Assembly: GCA_036346255.1 (NCBI GenBank)
Contig: CM070623.1
Location: forward strand, 8,226,407 to 8,290,406
Direction of reading: 5' to 3'
DNA: 64,000 nt
Origin: Ampelocalamus luodianensis
Lineage: Eukaryota > Streptophyta > Magnoliopsida > Poales > Poaceae
The notes under the pieces are model-generated. The model worked only from the letters and a program-made list of their open reading frames with translations, was not told where the DNA came from and did not search any database. Below are positions 1 through 11,471 of this stretch, piece by piece (within the stretch, counting starts at the first letter, position 1; every line of letters starts with the position of its first letter). Made by a program: the position numbers and the translations under genes.

Positions 1-2951
1 AGAATCTCTAAACTTCAATTTATTATCCGTTGCTCAAATATGTGATCTTGGTTTAATTTGCTCATTCTCAAGTGAAGGTGTTGCAATCTCAAATACAAAA
101 GATAGCTCTTTGGTCTTCCAAGGTTTTAGATTTGAAAATCTTTATTTGGTTGACTTTAGTTCAAATGAATCTTGCTTAAAAACTTGTTTAATTGCAAAAA
201 CCTCCTTGGGTTGGCTATGGCATAGAAGGTTACCTCATGTTGGGATGATTCAACTTAAAGAACTTTTCAAACATGATTTAGTTGTTGACTTGAAGGATAT
301 GAAGTTTGAGAAAAATAGACTTTGTAGTGTTTGTCGAGCCGGTAAACAAGTTGCTAATTCTCACCCTTCCAAAAGTATCATGTCAACATCTAGATTATAG
401 GAACTCTTACATATGGATTTGTTTGGGCCAACAACCTACAAGAGTATCGGGGAAAATAGTTATTGTTTAGTTATCGTGGATGATTACTCTAGATATACAT
501 GGGTATTTTTCCTAGATGAAAAAAGCGAAACCTTCGAAAATTTAAATTTTTTTTGCAAAAAGAGGTCAAAATGAATTTGATTTCAAAATAAAGAAAATCT
601 GTAGTAATAATGGTTCCGAGTTCAAGAATACTAAAGTTGAAGACTTTTATGATGAACTTGGAATAAAACACAAACTTTCCACAACCTACACTCCGGAGCA
701 AAATAGAGTGGTAGAAAGGAAAAATCATACATTAATTGAAATAGCTAGGACAATGCTTGATGAATACAATACTTCCGATAGTTTTTGGGCGGAAGCTATC
801 AACACTGCTTGTCATGCTATAAATCGGCTTTATTTGCATCGTTTTTTGAAAACTACTTCCTATGAGCTACTTGTAGGAAGAAAACCGAACATCTCTTACT
901 TTCAAATTTGTGGTTGCAAGTGTTATATTTTGAAGAAGGGTGTTCGCCTTTCAAAATTTGATAGTCGGTGTGATGTTGGTTTCTTACTCGAATATTCTTC
1001 AAATAGCAAGGCTTGTCGTGTCTTTAACAAAAACTCTGGTTTAGTTGAAGAAAGGCACGATGTGCAATTTGATGAAACTAATGGCTCTCAAGAAGAGCAT
1101 GAGAATTTGGATGATATAGGTAATGAAGCCTTAAGAAAAGCAATGGAATATATGCAAATAGGCGACATCAAGCCCGAAGATAATCCATCATCTTCTACTC
1201 AAGTTGAACCTCCTACCTCCTCCACAACAAGTCAAATTCAAGTGGATGAGGACAATAAGGAAGATGATCAACCATCCAACCTACCACCAAGAATCCACAA
1301 TGCAATTACAAAAGATTATCCAATAGACCAAATATTAGGTGATGTAAGTACGGGTGTTTAAACTCGATCTCGTGTCGCTTCATTTTATGAATATTACTCT
1401 TTTGTCTCTTCCACTGAGCCAAAATATGTGAAGAAGCACTTCAAGATCCGGATTGGGTGAATGCTATGCATGAAGAACTCAATAACTTCACTCAAAATGA
1501 AGTTTGTACATTGGTGAATCGACCCAAAGATCACAACGTCATTGGGACAAAATGGATCTTTAGGAATAAACAAGATGAGAACGGTATGGTTATAAGAAAC
1601 AAAGCAAGATTGGTCGCTCAAGGTTATTCACAAGTCGAACGTTTGGATTTTGGTGAAACTTTTGCTCCCGTAGCTAGGCTTGAGTCTATTAGGATATTAC
1701 TTGCTTTTGCATCATGCTTTCATATTAAATTATTTCAAATGGATGTTAAAAGTGCTTTCTTAAATGGTAAAATATCTGAACTTGTCTTCGTTGAACAACC
1801 CCCCGGTTTTGAAGATCCTAAGAATCTAAATCATGTCTATAAACTCTCCAAGACGCTCTATGGTCTTAAACAAGCTCCTATAGCATGGTATGAACGCCTT
1901 AGAGATTTTCTAGTCTCAAAAGGATTCAAAATTGGGAAAATTGATTCAACGTTATTTACTAAAGTTTTGAACGATGATTTCTTTGTTTGTCAAATTTATG
2001 TTGATAATATCATTTTTGGGTCTACTAATCAAGATTTTTGCGAGGAATTTGGTGATATGATGTCTAGAGAATTTGAAATGTCCATGATTGGAGAATTAAG
2101 CTACTTCCTTGGACTTCAAATCAAGCAACTCAAAGATGAAACCTTCGTTAGCCAAACCAAGTACTGAAAAAGATTTGATCAAGAAGCTTGGCATGGAGGA
2201 TGCAAAACCCATCAAGACTCCCATGGCAACCAACGGTTATCTTGACTTAAATGAGGGAGGTAAATCGGTAATTTAAAGCTTTATAGATCTATGATTGGTA
2301 GTTTGCTTTATCTTACCGCATCTAGGCCCGATATCATGTTTAGTGTTTGCATGTGTGTACGTTTCCAAGCAACCCCAAAAGAATGCCATTTGATAGCCGT
2401 AAAAACAATACTAAGATATTTAAAGCATTCCTCTAGTATTGGCCTATGGTTTTTCCAAAGGTGCTAAATTCGATTTAATTGGATATTCGGATTCTGATTA
2501 TGCGAGTTGCAAAGTGGATAGAAAAAGCACCTCGGGTAGTTATCAATTTTTTGGAAGATCTTTAGTATCATGGTCATCCAAGAAAGAAAATTCTGTAGCT
2601 TTATCCACCGTCGAAGCCGAATATGTTTCCACGAGAAGTTGTTGTGCTCAATTGCTATGGTTGAGGCAAACTTTGATAGATTATGGAATTAAATTTGATA
2701 AAATACCTCTTTTGTGTGACAATGATAGTGCCATAAAATTTGCTAATAATCCTGTTCAACACTCAAGAACCAAGCACTTAGATATTCGCCACCATTTCTT
2801 GAGAGATCATATGGGCAAGGGAGATATTGAAATTAGCCACATCCGGACCGAAGATCAATTAGCGGATATCTTCACCAAACCATTAGATGAAGGCCACTTT
2901 TGCAAATTGAGGAGTGAATTAAATGTCATAAACTTTTCAAATGTTGGTTGA
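1..2951 (+). pseudogene. decayed copia pol (integrase, RT, RNase H)
   Basis: This is the pol polyprotein of the SIRE-type element, which would integrate and reverse-transcribe the element in virus-like particles. The integrase HHCC zinc region is visible around 210-350 (WHRRLPH, then CSVC). It is followed by a TAG stop at 398-400 and the start of the catalytic core (VDDYSR) near 475-500. A frameshift occurs around 545-590, and the core resumes to 1361. The reverse transcriptase spans 1457-2167, with further frameshifts near 2165, 2270 and 2440. RNase H runs 2439-2951 and includes the usual copia end motifs TKHLDIRHHF and ADIFTKPL. Two catalytic aspartates are changed to asparagine: the integrase motif reads CSNNG near 600-615, and the RT box reads YVDN instead of YVDD near 1998-2009. 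It cannot encode an active polyprotein as read. Confidence 0.9.
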
Positions 2952-3873
2952 ACTCTTGCCTCATATAATGTGTTTCATTTGATGTTATTTGACTATTTTA
3001 TGAAAATACTTTTCAAAATTTCTTATTAAAGATAACTATGATAATAAAAACCATGTTCTTATATAAACTTTAGTCTATTCTATGCATAATGATCTTTAAT
3101 GACTTTTACTTGAATGCAAAACTAAGGATCATTTGCAATTATTCTAAATTCCGAAGAAAATCCAGAACTGCACTTTGAAGTTCCGGTGATAATCGTAACT
3201 CATCAAGCGGGTATGATCGGTATGACCGCAAAGACGGTACTAAGATCAGATCCACGGTACTACCTCAGTGCGGTATTACCGGCGATAAAAAAGTGCGAAA
3301 CTACCGCGTCGCGCGGTAACTGAGTTTTAACTGTTGAGCGGCTTCTTTTAACCCACTCCTTTTACCACCGTCTTTCTCTCTCTCAACCGAAGACCCTCAA
3401 ATCCTCCCGAAATTCTCTCAAATTCTTCGGTGGTTCTTCAATCTTGTTTGATTCCTTGCATCTCTAGGGTTTTATTCTCTCAATCCTCAAGGTAAAACTC
3501 CTTCCAATCCTTGTTTTACCCGATTTTTTTGAAACCCTAGGTCACATTTAGAGTTAATTTAGAATGTGGATGATTTGATCGGTTCTTTTTGGGCTAAATG
3601 GAAATTTTGATGTCTTATGATACTTGCGCATCTAACCCATGGATTCACTCCATAAGAAACATCAAAAATTGCAATCGGTTTCATGCCCTAGAACCGCGTC
3701 TGTGAAAGCGGTACTACTATTCCATTGAACGCGGAACTACCGTAATACGATCATACCAACCAGACAATGGCGGTACTACCGGATCACGGTACTACCGGCT
3801 AAATACTTGCGGTACTACCGATTTCACTAACAGAACAGCAAAGATCATTCCATTCAAATTAATTTTATTTTGT
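2952..3873 (+). other. non-coding spacer between pol and extra ORF, with GGTACTACC motifs
   Basis: No supportable ORF. The stretch holds two clusters (about 3180-3310 and 3715-3815) of short CGGTACTACCG-like words in both orientations. The same word recurs in the 3' LTR at 8845-9210, so it seems to be a property of this element family. A pyrimidine-rich tract lies at 3345-3480. Confidence 0.6.
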
Positions 3874-5367
3874 TTGAGCTTGTGTACTCTTTATAACTCT
3901 CCTCTCCTTGTGAAGATACCAAGGACATGGTACGTGACCCGCAAGTCGCTTGGTCAATCCTCTTCCTCTCAACCTCCTGCAGACCCAGTTGAAGAAACTC
4001 AAGTCAAGGGTAAAGGACCAGCAGCAAATGAGTCTGAAAGTGAGGAAAGGTCCTCACAGGCTGGGTCAAGTTCTAGATCTGACTCTGACTCAGAAGAAGA
4101 AATCCAGGCCCAATTTGATGATGAGATGGGAGACCCAGAAGAGCCTGAAATTGATTTAAGGACTATTTCAGCTGATGATTATGCTATTCTGCGACGCAAG
4201 GATCAGTACCTCCTGCCTTCCAACTCCATTAATCCAAGATTCCACACTAAATTTCAAGAGCAAGTCTATGAGCAGGTATATGGACATCACAGAAAATTTG
4301 CAGATCATAAGTGGATAAAGTGGCAGCACATCAATTCTTTAGAAAAATATAATAGTGTGTATCTGCTGTTTCAGCAAATTGGTCTTCATGATCTTGTAGC
4401 TCTCAGAAATGACTATGATGAGGAGATCATAAGACAGTTCTATACCACATTGTATGTCTCTTTAGATTTCAAAAGGATGAAATGGATGACAGTGACACGC
4501 TATGTCGAGAGCAGCAAGGCTGATTTTGAGCGTGTCCTGAGAACATACTCTAGCACTTGGGAGGAGTTATTTGATAGGCCTGCCCTGCTTATCCCAGCTT
4601 GGACAGAGCACTATGATCAGAATGTCAGGTACACACTAGGGAAGATTTATGGTCTGCTACCTATTCCTAGTCTGATTAATAGAATTATTAATCATACTTT
4701 TTTTTTGCCTAAGAGTGGGAATTTTGATGCTGTGCGAGGACATGCATGGAACATAATTGATAACATTTCGCATAGGAGAAGGTTCGATGTGGTGGATGTC
4801 ATAATTAGGGGCATAGTTTCTTCGAAGAATGATAGGGTAAAAAGGATTTACCATGCTCCCTATATCATGGCCTTAATACTTAGCAAGATTGAGTATCAGG
4901 GAGGTTTGGGATCTCCACATAAGGCTTACAAGCCTCGAGAAAAGCCTCCCATTCGTTTTCAAGGGCAGCAAGCACAGCAAGGTCAGCAAGAAGACAATGC
5001 TCCAGAGGAGGCAGCTGTAGATGTTGCTCAGGGTCAGGTCACTCTAACTCAAATCCTCAACAATCAGTCTTTAATCCTAAACAATTTGCTACAGCTTAAG
5101 GTCACCCAGCAGGAGATGAGGACAGAGCAGATAGCGTTCCAGAATGAGACTCACAACAAGTTAGCTGCCCTGTCAGAGATAGTCTATTCTGTGGAACATC
5201 CCTTATCTACTCCTCAACGCTTCACTCGCCGTCGTCCCAACACACCACCAGGGATTTCCACTTCTTCTACTCTGGCTTTAGTTCCCCAGGCTCCAGTTGC
5301 TCCACCTCCTCAGGCTCCAGCTCCTCAGGACCCTTTGACTCTTCCTCCTCAGGATCCAGCTGCTTGA
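3874..5367 (+). CDS. SIRE envelope-like / plant transposon-protein ORF
   Basis: A long open frame (about 497 codons) follows pol in the position of the extra, envelope-like ORF of SIRE/Maximus elements. Its N-terminus is rich in Ser, Glu and Asp (residues about 25-95). A central globular region (about 95-350) resembles the putative plant transposon protein domain found in these ORFs. A Gln-rich, probably coiled-coil stretch (about 365-430) is followed by a Pro/Ala-rich tail. I see no convincing signal peptide or membrane anchor, so an envelope role is unproven. The frame is open from a TTG at 3874, but the first in-frame ATG is at 4126. An out-of-frame ATG at 3926 suggests that the true start may have been lost to a small frameshift. 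Unlike pol, it has no internal stop. Its function is unknown. Confidence 0.65.
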   Translation: MSLCTLYNSPLLVKIPRTWYVTRKSLGQSSSSQPPADPVEETQVKGKGPAANESESEERSSQAGSSSRSDSDSEEEIQAQFDDEMGDPEEPEIDLRTISADDYAILRRKDQYLLPSNSINPRFHTKFQEQVYEQVYGHHRKFADHKWIKWQHINSLEKYNSVYLLFQQIGLHDLVALRNDYDEEIIRQFYTTLYVSLDFKRMKWMTVTRYVESSKADFERVLRTYSSTWEELFDRPALLIPAWTEHYDQNVRYTLGKIYGLLPIPSLINRIINHTFFLPKSGNFDAVRGHAWNIIDNISHRRRFDVVDVIIRGIVSSKNDRVKRIYHAPYIMALILSKIEYQGGLGSPHKAYKPREKPPIRFQGQQAQQGQQEDNAPEEAAVDVAQGQVTLTQILNNQSLILNNLLQLKVTQQEMRTEQIAFQNETHNKLAALSEIVYSVEHPLSTPQRFTRRRPNTPPGISTSSTLALVPQAPVAPPPQAPAPQDPLTLPPQDPAA

Positions 5368-5930
5368 TGTTTTTGGTACTTTGATGCCAAAGGGGGAGAA
5401 GTAGAAGGGTAGATAGAAGGGTAGGTAGAAGGGTAGAAAGTTCTAGTGGGAGCTAGCTAGTCTAGTTTTATTACTCTTTGTGCTGAACTTGTGTTCTCTT
5501 TGTTAAGGTGCTTGTAATAGTTCACTTAGGTCTATTAATGTCTTGTTGAGCTCCTGTTGAACTTGTTGGATGATTTATTGTTAGTATCCTCTCCTTATTG
5601 CAATATTAATTATGATAATTATGATAATTCTATTGGTGCAACATTTCTTCAAATTCCAACAAGCTAAAGAAACTCCGTCAAAATTTGTCAAAAATCTCTA
5701 CATGTGCTTGCAAAATGTTCTATCAATTTTATGCACATGTTTAAGGGGAGCTTTCTTTACTTTGGCCTAACAAGAAAATAATTCTCAAAACTCACTAAGC
5801 ACTTTGCAAGAATTATTTTCTTGTTAAGTCATCAAAAGAATATTCACTTGTTTCACAACAAGGAGTTTATTCAAAACAATCCTTCTTACATATTAATTTG
5901 GTTGTCATCAGTTACCAAAAAGGGGGAGAT
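5368..5930 (+). other. 3' untranslated region with two polypurine tracts
   Basis: Non-coding sequence between the extra ORF and the 3' LTR. AAAGGGGGAGAAG at about 5390-5402 and AAAAAGGGGGAGAT at 5917-5930 are near-identical polypurine tracts. The second abuts the LTR start and is the probable plus-strand primer. An internal tract is typical of SIRE elements. Confidence 0.8.
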
Positions 5931-6203
5931 TGAAAGTATCTAGGCCCCTAAAAATTAGTTTTGGTAATTAATGATAATATGTGTTTATGGGACTAATATG
6001 TTTATTGAAAATTTACAAGGTTAAGTCCAAACGGTGAGTTTAATCTTGAAGATCAATACGGATCAAAGATAAGGTACACGTAGTCTAGGATCTTTTTATG
6101 GTTTACCGGTCTTAGGAGAAATGGTTGGAAGACCGAATTATAGGTTAAATGTCGTACTATTAAGAGGGATCATGTCTAGTAGCTTGATAGCTTGTTCTTG
6201 TGC

Positions 6204-8825
6204 TTTGTGGATCGATTTAGGATCATGCATATATTTGGATTTTGTTTTGGAAAGCCAATTGTGCTGTAATATTCTGTTTAAAAATAAAACAAATAAGTGA
6301 TTAGTACTGAAATTAAATAGAATTAGAAAAGAAAATTCAGAAGTTAGAAAGAGTATTAGAACTCGGCCTTCGCCCATAGCTTTTGGCCCAACCGAGGAAC
6401 CACTCAAAAGGGGGAGGCAAACCTAGCCCTACATTGTAGTGGAGTATCAGAGCACGACGCCACAGTAGCCGCCGCACTGTAGCACCTCCTCCCATGGCAG
6501 CCCCTCCCCGCCCTAGCAGCTCCTCCACCGGCGCCTCCCTGTGCACGACTCTCCCCGGTGCACGACTCCCCGCCGCCGGCCATGGGAGGAGGAAGGAGGT
6601 GAGTAGAGGAGGCCGTCTTGGGGCGGAGATCGTCCTCGCTTCACGCTGTTCGTCAAGGGTAACCGCTGTCCCATCGTCTAGATGTTTAATTGTTGTTTTT
6701 CTAGCAATGTCGGGTTTAGATCGCGTTCTGTCCAGATTAGTGCGTGGCTGTTTTCGTATCCTTAGAAGCAGAATCTGGAGACCCCATCTCCTAGAGATAT
6801 GTGGGGTTTGTTCTTAGGTTTAAGTGGCCGCCAAGAACGCCCAAATCCGATTAACGGTTAGAAAGTTATGATTTGTTTAGTGCTGCTGTCCCAAAATCCT
6901 GACGAGAATCTGCAGTTAACATGTTAATTAAGTAAGAATTTGATAAGTGCCGAATTGGAACTTGGGATCTCCTAGAGAGTTGTAGGATATCTCGTTATCT
7001 TTCATTGCCGACAAGAATCACGTCATTTGGACCTCTGTAGCAAAAGTTATGATTTTATTCTTATTGGGTCTATGCTGTGGAATGGTTGCTGGTCTGACAG
7101 GTTTTAGTGTTTCGACCTAAGCGTATATTTAGAGGACAAATCAGAGGGTCTCGCCTTAACGAAAAATGTAGATAATCCTTCCATCTTTCAGGAAAAGTAA
7201 AGATCATGAAATTCGGATGAATGTATAGAAAGTTATGATAGTTTTATTGTTGCTGTCCAGAGACCCGACGCAAAAATTGATGCTTTGTTGAATGGCTTGG
7301 TAGGGCTAGTAAAGGGCCGAATCAGAGAACCTCACCAACTAGGTTTAGAAGGGGAATTCAATAAAATTTTCAGAATGTCCAAGATCACTTCATTTGGATT
7401 TCTGTACAAGAAGTTATGATTTTTCGAAGGGGGCTGTTCTCTGGAAAGGAAATCTGGCAGCCGATAATAGAGTCGGGGATCGCGTCGAGTGGATGATGAG
7501 TTCATTTGTGATTATAGTTTTGTTATTAGACCTACATGGTAGCCTTAGCATGTCTCATTTATATGTCCAGGTGTGGGTTTGGCTCCGGGAGCAGTACTTA
7601 TCCTCGACATCCACCTTCGCATGCTTGAGGCAAGTACAATTTTAGTAGACAGATGTTGAATGAGTGTTGAATTGATTGTTTGTGGTGAATGTCGCTGTTT
7701 AGTTAGTTTGAGTATGGAAGTGGCTTATATATGATCCTCATTATCTGAAATGCATCTCTATGATGAAGTATGCTTATGAATGTTTTTGTTACTGTATTGC
7801 AAGTGCATTAAGGAATAGCATTGAACTTATTGAGTGGAGTCTTGTGTTATATTAGATAATGTTTGGTGTGAACCATGAATGCTTTGCGATGTGAAAATTA
7901 TAGTTCGTGTGTAGTGGTGCATATGTTATATACTACGCATTGATGTTGGAAAAGTATGATACCTAAGGATGAGAAAGTTGTATTATGAATAGTCTACTTG
8001 TATGCCATGAAGATGTGAATGCATTTGTTTATTTATTGTTCTTATTGAAATTGCATACACACGCATCATGTTGGCATTTGTGGCTCGGTCACGAGTTGAC
8101 CATGCTATTGTTGAGATCCCCGTCATAATGATGACGGGCAAAGATCCCCATGCTCGTGGAGCATGGGCTCAGATCCCACATTGGTGGTATGTGGGCACTG
8201 GTCCCCGTGCTAGAAGGCATGTGCATGGGTGTGCATTGACGGATGCACACCCGCATTACATGTGTAATGCTAAGAGACAAAGTAAAGGATAAAGTGAAAG
8301 TTGAGCATACTGCATAGCATGTGCATGGTTTATCCTAAATGTTGTGAAGTGTATTGAGTTGTTGAATTACCATTAAGAATGTTGTCTTTGATTATAGTGT
8401 ACTTGCTGAGTCATCGAACTCACCCTTGTTGTTGTTGTTTGTTTAGGTACCTCTCAAAAAGGCGCGACATGCATGGGAGGGCATAGTTATAGTTTTGAAG
8501 CACCGCCACGAACATTGAGATTATAATTCAATAAAGTTAATCATGCTTAAATAATGAATAAACCGCTAAGGGCTTCTCTTTGGTTATGCCTTATGTTGGA
8601 TTTGTGTAATAGCGTTGATTAGCATAATATGGATGTCTTTATGATTATGTTTTGAATTGGAAGACTGGTTAATTGATTATTGTTATTGTTTCTTGTGCGA
8701 ACCTCCGGTATGATTATTTATACAAAGGAGGTTCTGCCGAATTTTTTTTGTAAAGTGTCTTAGAATTAATTTGTTTTATGCTATTATGGTAGCATTCCAG
8801 GCTCATGATGGGCTGGGGTGTTACA
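6204..8825 (+). mobile_element. solo-LTR-like insertion (gypsy/Tekay-like) in SIRE LTR
   Basis: A 2.6-kb block interrupts the SIRE LTR and is flanked by identical 5-bp repeats TGTGC (6199-6203 and 8826-8830). It starts TGTGGATCG (TG at 6206, two extra T before it) and ends GGGGTGTTACA, so it has TG...CA ends. Inside are no gag or pol motifs. The short ACTTGCTGAGTCATCGAAC stretch near 8401 resembles the late part of Tekay-type LTRs and supports plus orientation. A sequence similar to a tRNA-Met primer site (GAGTATCAGAGC, about 6443-6454) occurs near the left end, so a small non-autonomous element is an alternative to a solo LTR. Confidence 0.6.
6690..7422 (+). repeat. degenerate tandem repeat, period about 182 bp
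   Basis: Four diverged units inside the nested LTR each end in AAGTTATGAT, at about 6864, 7043, 7229 and 7411 (spacings 179, 186 and 182). Each is preceded by a CATTTGGA-like word and a CTCCTAGAG/CTCGCC-like word. Similar internal repeats are common in long Tekay LTRs. Confidence 0.6.
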
Positions 8826-8844
8826 TGTGCATTGCCAGGATAAA

Positions 8845-9215
8845 CAGTAGTACCGGCGTTGTTCGAGCAGTACTACCGCTAAAAGGTACGACCAGACTTG
8901 TAGTGCGGTACTACCGCACCCCAGTTCCGTTTGTTATTTGACGGTATGCATTTTCCAGAGAGACGCTCGTTTGAGTTCGAGGAGCAAACCCTTCGAACGG
9001 TAGTACCGCACTTGTTAAGCGGTATAACCGGACAGTGGTAGTACCGCTTCATTGTTGGCGATAATACCGTGGCACAACTAAAACGGCTATGTCAGAGCAG
9101 TTAATGCCACTGTTATAGCCGTTACAGAGTGGTTGGCAAAGTGCGGTAGTACCGCATGTTACTTGGCGGTAAGACCACATTTCACTGAAAATTTGGGGAT
9201 TTCCTCTCCAACGGT
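8845..9215 (+). repeat. cluster of GGTAGTACCGC motifs in the SIRE LTR
   Basis: About nine short GGTAGTACCGC or CGGTACTACCGC words and variants lie in roughly 370 bp on both strands. No coding potential. They match the clusters near 3200 and 3750 in the same element. Their purpose is unknown; they may be family-specific LTR repeats. Confidence 0.6.
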
Positions 9216-9890
9216 TATAATTGTTGGTGGGGGGGGTGTATAAATACCCCTCCACCTGCTCAAGGATAGGTTGCTAGTGTCCATTTAACATCAATAGAGC
9301 CTTGAGAGCCTTGAGCATTGACTCAACACCAAAATTCTCTTGTGCATTCATTGTGAGGTAGTTGAGTTCATTCAAGTGCATCCATTCATCCTAGTTGATC
9401 CTATTGCACTTGAGCGTCATCAAGCGAAAGTCATTGGTTTGTTACTCTTGGAGTTTTGCCAAACTCCTAGACGGCCTTGGCGGTGGAGCACGATGATCTC
9501 TTAAAGAAGATTGTGTAGAGACCCGGTGCAAGCTTGTGAGTGATTTGGTGTTCACTTTCTCCGGAGCGGAGGAAGAACAACCATAGTGATCGAGGGAAGG
9601 CTTAATTCGTAGAGCCGGCTTGAGTTGTCAAGCTTCCTCAACGTGGACTAGTGAAGACCGGCAAGTCTTCGATACCACGGGAAAAACATCTTTGTCTCAT
9701 TGTGGTTATTTCTAGTCTTTACCCTTTCCGCATTTACATTTTTAGCTTATTTCTTGTGTTGAATTGCTTAGCTAGAAGTGTAACTTGTTTTAGACTAAGT
9801 TATATATTGGCTCAATTTATTAAATTGTTGAAAAGTTTAAAAACCTCCTATTCACCCCCCTCTAGTCGGTTATCCTTGATCCTACAATGA

Positions 9891-11172
9891 GTGTTATTTT
9901 TGTAGAATATATCTAGACTGAAAGGAACTTGGCAGATCCTTTCAGTCAGCTCCACCCTTGGTCTTCCTCCTATTCAAATGGGTGAGATCCTTCTTCTTTG
10001 GTTGATATAGAAAAAAAAATTCAGTGAGTTGAGGCATCTAATTTCTTCTACTCCTCTCTTTGGCTTTGATTTTGGAAGGGATTTTGGAGCTCTTGTACTG
10101 CTACAGTCCTACTTCGGCAGGAGTAAGCTCTTGATCTCCTTGTGAGCACCATCGGTCGGTTTCCCTTAGCACCTCATTCTCTGTGATTGTTTCACTATTG
10201 GGGAAATCTGGTGCATGTGTGATTATTTTCCGTGGTGGTCTGTTCTGAATTGATTTAGAGGAGAAGAGGATTCAGTTCTTTCAGCTTTTGATGCTCTGTT
10301 GATGCTTCATGCGAAGCATTGTGTGAGTAGTCTTGTGTGGCATTTCTCCCTGTCCCTCGGCTTCATTCTTTGGTGTGATTCCGAAGAAGAAGAGTGGCAT
10401 TGTATCTCCGAATTCTTCGTCTTTTGCTCGAGTTTGCAGGGCGATAGTTTTTCTGGGTGAGTGTCTTTGACACGCCTTGCCAGTTACATCACGGTGATTT
10501 TGAATATCGCCGGCTCTGTGAGTATCTCTTCTATCTAATTGCGATTCACTTTGTTCTTATATATGTGAATGTTGTTCTGTTTTGATTCATTCACTGTGAG
10601 TTATAGCAAAGTGATTGTTGTGGGCTTAATTCTGCTATGTGATGATTGTCAAGATTTGAAGTTGAATAGATAATTGTAAGCAGACTTGAGCCAAGTTATT
10701 TTGCTTCCTTCTGTTAGTATTATTAAGTAGTTGTTAATCTCTCTTGCTAAGTTTCAGCAAAACAAGGCTGATCTTTTTGGTCCGAGGACTTGTTGATCCT
10801 CCGTGTTTTGTTAGCACCGTTATATTCATTTGTCTTATAGGATTAAAGTCAAATTCTTGTGAGTTATCTTGTGAGCATCGATCTGTTATTTTGATTTCAT
10901 ATCGTCTGTGTACTGCTCGTGATTTCATACTCTCGATGGTCAAATGATACTCTGTTATTGAAAGGTTAATCGCTTTGTGATAAAAACTGACATTTTAGTA
11001 AAGCTTTAGTTTGTGCTCAAGATCTATTTTGTAGTTGTCATATTTAACTGGTGAAGAGTTTTTTATTGATGTGCTGAGATTGGAAAGGTTAATTCTTTTG
11101 CAACTAAATTTCTGAGAGCACTCAATTTCATCCAATATCCGAGCTTTATGCTGATATCTTACATATACGTGT
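9891..11172 (+). other. left part of R1, non-coding
   Basis: No gene is supported here. A perfect 11-bp inverted repeat with a 10-nt loop lies at 9916-9947. The tract 10730-10980 differs from the matching part of R2 almost only at CTG/CAG words. A 30-bp segment near 10570 present here is absent from R2, where it was probably deleted between TGTGA repeats. Confidence 0.6.
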
Positions 11173-11469
11173 TGTTGAATATGGGATATATTGTGATCCG
11201 AATTTCTAATATGGAAGTATCCGGATTAGTTGCCATATTAGCGGATTAGTTTCTTACTTGGACTCTAAGTCCTTTTACGCCTTTATATACCTCTTGTAAG
11301 CCGCACGGGGAGAGTTGACGCTTGACGCTTCATTGTAATCCCCGACGTTTTATAAACACTCCTCATATAGTGATCATCGCCGGTTGGCGCCTGTGGTTTT
11401 TTCCCGCGAGGGTTTTTCACGTAAAATTCGTGTCTCTTGTCCCTGTTGATCCGTGCATTATTTCCAACA
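11173..11469 (+). repeat. 5' LTR of Tork copia element
   Basis: It begins TGTTGAATATGGG and ends TTATTTCCAACA, with the tRNA-Met-type primer site immediately downstream. It includes CCTTTATATACCTC near 11280, a plausible TATA region. It matches 16196-16492 over its whole length. Confidence 0.92.
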
Positions 11470-11471
11470 AG

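Larger units (their letters stand above)
1..9886 (+). mobile_element. SIRE/Maximus-type Ty1/copia retrotransposon, 3' part
   Basis: The order integrase, reverse transcriptase, RNase H, long extra ORF, polypurine tract and long 3' LTR is that of the SIRE/Maximus lineage of Ty1/copia elements. The 5' LTR, primer-binding site and gag lie upstream of the window. The element ends at 9886 in the LTR terminus GATCCTACA. The pol region is decayed while the extra ORF is still open. A second LTR-type element has inserted into its 3' LTR. Lineage assignment rests on gene order, the G-rich polypurine tract and the LTR ends. Confidence 0.85.
5931..9886 (+). repeat. 3' LTR of SIRE-type element, split by nested insertion
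   Basis: The LTR starts TGAAAGTATCTAGG directly after the polypurine tract and ends CTTGATCCTACA at 9886. Removing the nested insertion and one target copy (2627 bp) leaves about 1.33 kb, a reasonable SIRE LTR length. The 5' LTR is outside the window, so insertion age cannot be estimated. Confidence 0.8.

Noticed and set aside
8068..8292. Plus and minus frames around 8068-8292 with His-rich content
   Set aside because: Inside the nested LTR; the local inverted words GATCCCCGTC and GATCCCCATG explain frames on both strands.
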